A DNA stretch of 10,085 nucleotides from Planctomycetes bacterium RBG_16_41_13 (GTDB lineage: Bacteria > Planctomycetota > Brocadiia > Brocadiales > Brocadiaceae): positions 1,206 to 11,290 of the forward strand of contig MHYI01000166.1 of assembly GCA_001828295.1 (NCBI GenBank), in the 5' to 3' direction. This document shows positions 4,846-10,085 of the stretch, piece after piece. How positions within the stretch are numbered: position 1 is the first letter of the stretch; every line of letters begins with the position of its first letter. The position numbers were made by a program, and so were the translations under genes. The notes under the pieces are model-generated. The model was not told the origin of the DNA. It did no database searches and saw nothing but the letters and a program-made list of their open reading frames with translations.

Positions 4846-7485
4846 ATGATAACGAAATTATTCGGGACGTCGAACGATCGGGTATTAAAAAAGATATACC
4901 CAATTGTAAAGCAAATAAATTCCCTTGAACCAAAAATGAAGTCTTTGACTGATGCCGAATTACGTCAAAAAACGGATGAATATAAGGAAAGATTGTCAAA
5001 AGGCGAAACGATGGATGGTATTTTGCCGGAAGCGTTTGCAACCGTAAGGGAGGCAAGCAGGAGAATTCTTCTGGTGCCGAATGCGGATAGTCCGGACAAG
5101 ACCATGAGGCATTTTGATGTTCAGCTTATAGGTGGCATTGTATTGCATCAGGGTAAAATTGCTGAAATGACCACTGGAGAAGGCAAAACGCTTGTCGCTA
5201 CTCTGCCTGCATATCTTAATGCTTTATCGGGAAAAGGTGTGCATGTTGTGACGGTCAATGATTATTTGGCAAAACGTGACAGAGACTGGATGACTCCATT
5301 ATATGAATTTCTGGGATTAAAGGCAGGGGCTATTCAGTCACATCAGGCCTATGATGAAAAAAAAGAGGCATATTTGTGCGATATAACCTATGGAACAAAT
5401 AATGAATTTGGTTTTGATTATCTTCGCGATAATATGAAAGTGAGGTTGGAGGAGCAGGTACAAATTAACCGTGGTTTAAATTTTGCTATTGTTGATGAGG
5501 TGGACAGTATTCTTATTGATGAAGCACGCACACCGCTAATCATTTCCGGGCCTGCGGAAGAATCTACGGAGAAATATTACATAGCAGATAAAATAGCGAG
5601 GAGATTAAAACGGGGAGAGCATTTCGAAATAAAAGAAAAAGAGCGTATGGCGCATCTTACCGAGGAAGGCATTGAAGATGTTGAAAAGTTTTTAAATGTG
5701 GAAAGTCTTTATACCGGCACAAATATGGAATGGCCGCATTATATTGAACAAGCGTTGCGTGCCCATTACCTGTTTAGAAATGAAACAGATTATATCGTAA
5801 AAAACGGTGAAGTTATTATTGTAGACGAGTTTACAGGAAGATTGATGGAAGGACGTCAATGGAGTGATGGACTTCATCAGGCTGTGCAGGCAAAGGAGCA
5901 TCAGCGTATTAAGGAAGAAAATCAGACACTTGCCACCATAACCCTTCAGAATTTCTTTAGATTATACGATAAACTTTCCGGAATGACAGGTACTGCTTTA
6001 ACAGAGGCTGCTGAATTTGATAAGATTTACAAACTGGAAGTGGTCACAATCCCTACAAATAAGCCTTTACAACGTAAGGTTTTCCCGGACAGGGTGTATA
6101 GAACGGAAAAAGAAAAATACGATGCTATTGTCCATGAAATTGTCGAAGTGCATAAACAGGGAAGATCGGTATTGGTCGGGACAGTGTCAATTGAAAAATC
6201 AGAATTTATAAGCGAGAAGCTCAGAAGAGAAGGAATCGAACACGAAGTGCTGAACGCAAAACATCATGAGCGGGAAGCTCAGATAATTGCAAAGGCAGGG
6301 CAGCGGGGCAATGTTACAATTGCTACGAATATGGCAGGCAGGGGTACTGATATTGTTTTAGGAGAAAGCGTCGCTTCCCTGGGTGGACTTCATATCATAG
6401 GCACCGAAAGGCATGAAGCGAGGCGTATAGATAATCAGCTTCGTGGACGTGCAGGCAGGCAGGGCGATCCGGGATCGTCACGCTTTTACGTCTCATTGCA
6501 GGATGATTTAATGCGCATTTTTGCTTCCGAACGTGTGAGTTCTCTGCTAAAAACATTTGGCATGGAAGAAGGCATGGCTATCGAACACTCGATGGTCTCC
6601 AAATCCATTGAAAGGGCGCAGAAAAAAGTAGAAGCGCATAATTTTGAAATACGCAAGCACTTGCTTGACTATGATGAAGTCATGGACCATCAGCGAAAAA
6701 CAATATACAACCTTAGACAAAATGTGCTTGAGGGAAAATACTTATACGATTATATCAAACAAATGACAGAAGACAGTATCGGTGAGATGGTGGCCCATGC
6801 ATTTGAAACAAAAAGCATCGGGAGTGAAAAAGATGATTATGATGATGCCCCCGAAGACTATTTTGATTTGGCCGCATGGTTTGAGCAAAAATTTGGCATA
6901 CCAGTTGATTTAAATGAAGTTGAGGATAAAACCCACCGGAATATTGAGGAGTTTCTGAAACAAAAGGCATTTGATGCTTACAAGGAAAAGGAAAATACTA
7001 TTGGCAAATTTGGAATGGAAAAAATAGCGCAAATCCTTTTGTTGGAGAAGATTGATATAAAGTGGAAAGACCATTTATATGCAATGGATCACTTGCGGTC
7101 CGGCATCGGATTAAGGGGATATGCCCAGGTCGATCCAAGGATAGAATATAAGCGGGAAGCGCTTGGTATGTTTGAAAATATGAATATGTCCATAAAAGAT
7201 GAAGTGACAAGTCTTATTTTTAAACTACAGAAGATAGAGGAATCGGAGATAAAGGAAGTATTGCGTCCGGAAACATACATCCATAAGGAAGTTTCCGGAA
7301 GGGAAAGAATACAGGGACCCCCAGACCCGATAACCGCTCCTGTTCGGGAAAGTAGTGTAAGAGAGGAAGAACGGGAAGGAAGAAAAGTGGAACCGATAAA
7401 AGTTGGTATCAAAGTCGGGAGAAACCAGCCTTGCATATGTGGCAGTGGCAAAAAATTCAAACAGTGTTGCGGCAGGTCAAGATAA
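4846..7485 (+). CDS. secA: Preprotein translocase ATPase SecA
   Basis: SecA is the cytoplasmic motor that uses ATP to push signal-peptide-bearing proteins through SecYEG; the porin in this window is a likely client. The 879-aa protein is full length. In order: N-terminal helicase-like NBD1 with Walker A MTTGEGKT (108-115) and Walker B V-D-E-V-D (216-220) followed by D-E-A-R-T-P-L-I-I-S-G; the preprotein cross-linking region (about 235-370); LSGMTGTA (377-384); NBD2 with TNMAGRGTDI (494-503) and QLRGRAGRQGDPG (531-543); scaffold and helical wing (about 575-800, with W740-K-D-H-L); a charged linker (about 805-855); and a C-terminal zinc-binding tail with C863-x-C865-x8-C874-C875, the form used for SecB and phospholipid contact. 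The ATG fits the usual M-I-x-K-L-F-G start, although no Shine-Dalgarno sequence precedes it. It heads the secA-waaA-metK gene set. Confidence 0.98.
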   Translation: MITKLFGTSNDRVLKKIYPIVKQINSLEPKMKSLTDAELRQKTDEYKERLSKGETMDGILPEAFATVREASRRILLVPNADSPDKTMRHFDVQLIGGIVLHQGKIAEMTTGEGKTLVATLPAYLNALSGKGVHVVTVNDYLAKRDRDWMTPLYEFLGLKAGAIQSHQAYDEKKEAYLCDITYGTNNEFGFDYLRDNMKVRLEEQVQINRGLNFAIVDEVDSILIDEARTPLIISGPAEESTEKYYIADKIARRLKRGEHFEIKEKERMAHLTEEGIEDVEKFLNVESLYTGTNMEWPHYIEQALRAHYLFRNETDYIVKNGEVIIVDEFTGRLMEGRQWSDGLHQAVQAKEHQRIKEENQTLATITLQNFFRLYDKLSGMTGTALTEAAEFDKIYKLEVVTIPTNKPLQRKVFPDRVYRTEKEKYDAIVHEIVEVHKQGRSVLVGTVSIEKSEFISEKLRREGIEHEVLNAKHHEREAQIIAKAGQRGNVTIATNMAGRGTDIVLGESVASLGGLHIIGTERHEARRIDNQLRGRAGRQGDPGSSRFYVSLQDDLMRIFASERVSSLLKTFGMEEGMAIEHSMVSKSIERAQKKVEAHNFEIRKHLLDYDEVMDHQRKTIYNLRQNVLEGKYLYDYIKQMTEDSIGEMVAHAFETKSIGSEKDDYDDAPEDYFDLAAWFEQKFGIPVDLNEVEDKTHRNIEEFLKQKAFDAYKEKENTIGKFGMEKIAQILLLEKIDIKWKDHLYAMDHLRSGIGLRGYAQVDPRIEYKREALGMFENMNMSIKDEVTSLIFKLQKIEESEIKEVLRPETYIHKEVSGRERIQGPPDPITAPVRESSVREEEREGRKVEPIKVGIKVGRNQPCICGSGKKFKQCCGRSR

Positions 7486-7563
7486 TCCGGATACGTTATT
7501 ATTGTATTAATGTGCCGGTTGAAGCAGCGCTGTGTATTTATTATAAAATCCTTTCCTATTTGC

Positions 7564-8880
7564 ATGCCTACAATTTTTGATGCTTTTTATATAACAGCAC
7601 TTGCCTTTGGCCTTCCCTATTTTCTCCTGAAAATTGTAATAAATAAGCGGTTTCGTGCTGGTTTATTACATCGTTTTGGTTTTATTCCGGCAAAAACCGG
7701 CAAAAAACCTTGTATATGGATTCATTGTGCTTCGGTTGGAGAGGTCTTAACCGCAAAGCCTCTTATAAAGTCTATAGAGAAAGAGTTTGACGGGTTTGAG
7801 ATAGCGCTGTCCGTTAATACAAATACGGGGTTTTCTGTTGCAAAAAAATATTTTGAAGGAAAGAGGATTTTTTATTTTCCGCTTGATGTGAGCTGGGTGG
7901 TCGATAAAGCATTCAATAGAATAAAGCCGCAATTCATACTATTAATTGAACTGGAAATATGGCCGAATTTTATAACCGCCGCCGCAAAAAAACAAATTCC
8001 CGTTGTTTTGGTAAATGCAAGAATATCAGATAAATCAGCGAAGTGGTATCGGTTGTTTTGCCGGATTTCAGGTACGTTTTTAAAAAGTCTGCTTAGAAAA
8101 GAAAATCTTTTTTGTGCGAGAACGCAGGCTGACGCTTTCCGCCTTAAAGAGCTGGGTATATCGGAGACTCAAATAACGGTCACCGGGAACATGAAATACG
8201 ATAATATTGTTACCGGTATTCCCGCAAACACAAGAGAACGTTTGCTGAAATTGTTTGAAATTGAAGCGGATGAAAAGGTGATCGTCTGTGGCAGCACTTT
8301 TGAAGGTGAAGAAATTATTCTTTTGAGGGTATTTAAAAATCTTTGTGTAAAATTTGGCAAGTTAAGGTTGATTATTGCGCCGCGTCATATTGAAAGAGTT
8401 TCCGACATTATAAAACAGATAGCTTCTCTGGGGCTTGGCTATGCAAAAAAGTCATCGCTTGATAAGGGAAAGAAGGGTGCAGGATATAAGGGGAATCCAA
8501 TTATTGTTGTTGATACGGTAGGGGAGTTGTCTACTATTTATAGCATTGCTGATTGTGTGTTTGTGGGAAGAAGTTTGATTCCCCATGGCGGACAAAATAT
8601 GGTAGAGCCTGCTGGTTTGGCAAAGCCTGTTATTGTAGGTCCGCATACGTTTAATTTTAAAGAGGAAGTTGATCTGTTAAAAGAGGCAGATGCGATTTTG
8701 ATAGTGAAAGATGAACATTCTCTGTCAAAAGCGATAACATATTTATTGGAGCATCCGGAAGAATCCGGAGAAATTGGCAGGAGAGCTCAATTAGCGGTAA
8801 CAAAACAAATGGGCGTTGTAAATCGTAACATGCATATATTGAGAGAACATTTTTTGGAAGAGAGGACTGTATTGCTATGA
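7564..8880 (+). CDS. waaA: 3-deoxy-D-manno-octulosonic acid (Kdo) transferase
   Basis: WaaA (KdtA) transfers Kdo from CMP-Kdo to lipid A precursor at the inner face of the inner membrane, so the host should make Kdo-bearing lipid A. From the chosen ATG the protein has 438 aa: an N-terminal hydrophobic anchor (about 5-25), the family N-domain with HCASVGE (54-60; E60 aligns with the catalytic base Glu31 of the Aquifex enzyme), IELEIWPN (128-135; E131 aligning with the second key Glu), NARISDKS (151-158) and GNMKYDN (208-214), then a GT-B C-domain with APRH (272-275), [16 protein letters not shown] (315-330), GGQNMVEP (342-349) and GPHTFNF (359-365). Usual EtE and GGHNPLEP appear as ELE and GGQNMVEP. 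An in-frame ATG at 7510 would add 18 residues; I prefer 7564 because the anchor then begins at the normal distance, but neither start has a Shine-Dalgarno sequence. Mono- or bifunctionality cannot be told. It ends in an ATGA overlap with metK. Confidence 0.9.
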   Translation: MPTIFDAFYITALAFGLPYFLLKIVINKRFRAGLLHRFGFIPAKTGKKPCIWIHCASVGEVLTAKPLIKSIEKEFDGFEIALSVNTNTGFSVAKKYFEGKRIFYFPLDVSWVVDKAFNRIKPQFILLIELEIWPNFITAAAKKQIPVVLVNARISDKSAKWYRLFCRISGTFLKSLLRKENLFCARTQADAFRLKELGISETQITVTGNMKYDNIVTGIPANTRERLLKLFEIEADEKVIVCGSTFEGEEIILLRVFKNLCVKFGKLRLIIAPRHIERVSDIIKQIASLGLGYAKKSSLDKGKKGAGYKGNPIIVVDTVGELSTIYSIADCVFVGRSLIPHGGQNMVEPAGLAKPVIVGPHTFNFKEEVDLLKEADAILIVKDEHSLSKAITYLLEHPEESGEIGRRAQLAVTKQMGVVNRNMHILREHFLEERTVLL

Positions 8881-10043
8881 GGATCGGAAGGTATTTATTT
8901 ACTTCGGAATCTGTTTCAATGGGACACCCTGACAAAATGGCTGATCAGATATCCGATAGCGTATTAGATGCTATGCTGGAACAAGACCCTATGAGCAGGG
9001 TCGCTTGTGAAACTTTGGTGACAACAGGGGTTGCTTTTGTTGCGGGTGAATTCACCACGAAGGCGAATGTAAATATACCCGATATCGTAAGGAATACGAT
9101 AAAAGAAATAGGCTATTGCGATGCCTCTATGGGATTTGACTATAATACCTGCGCGGTTCTTACGAGCATTGGCAAACAATCGCCGGATATTTCACAGGGG
9201 GTAAGCGGTGAAGGACTACATAAAGAAGAAGGCGCCGGAGATCAGGGAATGATGTTCGGCTACGCTTGCAATGATACGCCGGAATTAATGCCCCTTCCAA
9301 TTATGCTGGCGCACAGGGCAATCATAAAACATGCCGAATTGAGGCAAAACGGGACATTAAAGTATTTGCGTCCGGACGCTAAGTCCCAGATTACGGTTGA
9401 ATATGAAGGCCATAAACCTATCAGAGTACATACCGTTGTTATTTCTACGCAGCATGCACCCGATGTTAAACATGATACTATTAAAACGGACATGATCGAG
9501 AAGGTTGCCAAGCAGGTGATACCGGCAAACTTGCTGGACAGCAAAACGATTTATCATATTAATCCGACAGGGCGTTTTGTAATCGGCGGCCCTCAGGGGG
9601 ATTGCGGTTTGACCGGCAGGAAGATTATCGTTGATACGTATGGCGGATGGGGTCGTCATGGCGGGGGTGCTTTCTCCGGAAAAGATCCAACAAAGGTTGA
9701 CAGAAGCGCCTGTTATGCAGCCAGACATATCGCAAAAAATTTAGTAGCAGCAGGATTGGCAGACAGGTGTGAGGCGCAGGTGGCGTATGCTATTGGAGTG
9801 GCAAAACCATTGTCTGTTCACATTACTACAGAAGGTACCGGTAAACTCCCGGATGAAAGGCTTACCCAGATTTGTGAAAAAGTTTTTGATATGACGCCCA
9901 GCGGTATTATCAGGAGATTGAATCTGAGGAGACCAATTTATAAGATTACCGCCCGACATGGCCATTTTGGACGTACCGAGGATTCATTTACCTGGGAAAA
10001 GACAGATATGGTGGATACGTTACGTAAGGAAGCGGGTGTTTGA
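8877..10043 (+). CDS. metK: S-adenosylmethionine synthetase (methionine adenosyltransferase)
   Basis: MetK makes S-adenosylmethionine from methionine and ATP, releasing phosphate and pyrophosphate, in the cytoplasm. The 388-aa length is normal. Visible family motifs: GHPDK (16-20) with H17, D19 and K20 matching H14, D16 and K17 of the E. coli enzyme; GAGDQG (119-124), D122 matching D118; D-A-K-S-Q with K169 matching K165; TGRKI (246-250) with R248 and K249; [16 protein letters not shown] (262-277), the P-loop-like phosphate-binding loop with K269, K273 and D275. All these active-site residues are present. The ATG overlaps the waaA stop (ATGA at 8877-8880), with a purine-rich GAGAGGA just upstream inside waaA, so translation is probably coupled. 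The protein ends normally at TGA. A gene for S-adenosylhomocysteine recycling would be a natural next neighbour but lies outside the window if present. Confidence 0.97.
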   Translation: MRIGRYLFTSESVSMGHPDKMADQISDSVLDAMLEQDPMSRVACETLVTTGVAFVAGEFTTKANVNIPDIVRNTIKEIGYCDASMGFDYNTCAVLTSIGKQSPDISQGVSGEGLHKEEGAGDQGMMFGYACNDTPELMPLPIMLAHRAIIKHAELRQNGTLKYLRPDAKSQITVEYEGHKPIRVHTVVISTQHAPDVKHDTIKTDMIEKVAKQVIPANLLDSKTIYHINPTGRFVIGGPQGDCGLTGRKIIVDTYGGWGRHGGGAFSGKDPTKVDRSACYAARHIAKNLVAAGLADRCEAQVAYAIGVAKPLSVHITTEGTGKLPDERLTQICEKVFDMTPSGIIRRLNLRRPIYKITARHGHFGRTEDSFTWEKTDMVDTLRKEAGV

Positions 10044-10049
10044 AGTGAG

Positions 10050-10064
10050 GTAATCGTTTATTAC
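10050..10064 (+). other. Small hairpin after metK
   Basis: GTAAT-cgttt-ATTAC forms a 5-bp stem with a 5-nt loop seven bases after the metK stop. No T-tract follows; the next bases are G-rich (gaggggg), which could serve as a ribosome-binding site for a gene beyond the window. This argues against a terminator and for a continuing operon. Confidence 0.25.
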
Positions 10065-10085
10065 TGAGGGGGCAAAGAACGTCGG

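Noticed and set aside
7089..7565. 158-residue reading frame on the minus strand
   Set aside because: It lies antisense to the conserved C-terminus of SecA, shows no recognisable family, and is explained by the strong coding constraint of secA.
9357..9728. 123-residue reading frame on the minus strand
   Set aside because: It is antisense to the conserved core of metK, has low-complexity unrecognisable sequence and no upstream ribosome-binding site.

Overview
This window looks like chromosomal DNA of a diderm (Gram-negative-type) bacterium of roughly 40% G+C. It carries housekeeping genes with long, AT-rich, repeat-bearing gaps between them. A Kdo transferase and a signal-peptide-bearing outer-membrane beta-barrel protein imply an outer membrane with lipopolysaccharide-type glycolipid. 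The mix of genes (a divergent formate--tetrahydrofolate ligase, an OmpL-like porin, and SecA followed by WaaA and MetK) and the protein style fit an anammox-type planctomycete (Brocadiales, Kuenenia/Brocadia-like). That placement is an inference from memory of such proteins, held at moderate to low confidence.

Layout: (1) 1-242 is the C-terminal end of purM (+). (2) 243-543 is a convergent gap with a 7-bp-period repeat (319-367) and a very strong bidirectional terminator (470-504). (3) 544-1812 is a porin on the minus strand. (4) 1813-2587 is a 775-bp divergent AT-rich gap. It contains a good sigma70-type promoter (2349-2376) pointing at fhs, a dyad just upstream of it, and a striking 112-bp array of 16 heptamers (2411-2522) lying in the predicted fhs leader. 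(5) 2588-4351 is fhs, followed by a T-tract terminator (4411-4454). (6) 4352-4845 is a gap with a candidate secA promoter (4476-4505) and a 142-bp imperfect inverted repeat (4560-4701). (7) secA, waaA and metK (4846-10043) are co-directional with short gaps, and waaA and metK overlap by ATGA; they look like one operon. (8) 10044-10085 is a short non-coding tail with a small hairpin.

The genes serve core metabolism and envelope building. PurM makes AIR for purines. Fhs feeds formate into the folate one-carbon pool, which purine synthesis and methionine regeneration draw on (and, if the host is an anammox or acetogen-like organism, the methyl branch of carbon fixation). MetK converts methionine and ATP to S-adenosylmethionine. 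SecA exports proteins such as the porin, and WaaA adds Kdo to lipid A. No defence system, phage, transposase, CRISPR array, tRNA or rRNA gene was recognised.

No clear new multigene system is visible. The most unusual signals are the non-coding repeats. Two arrays of different sequence share an exact 7-bp period and internal inverted symmetry, and a third, inverted-repeat element occupies the secA leader. A further point of interest is the departure of the formate--tetrahydrofolate ligase from family signature motifs.
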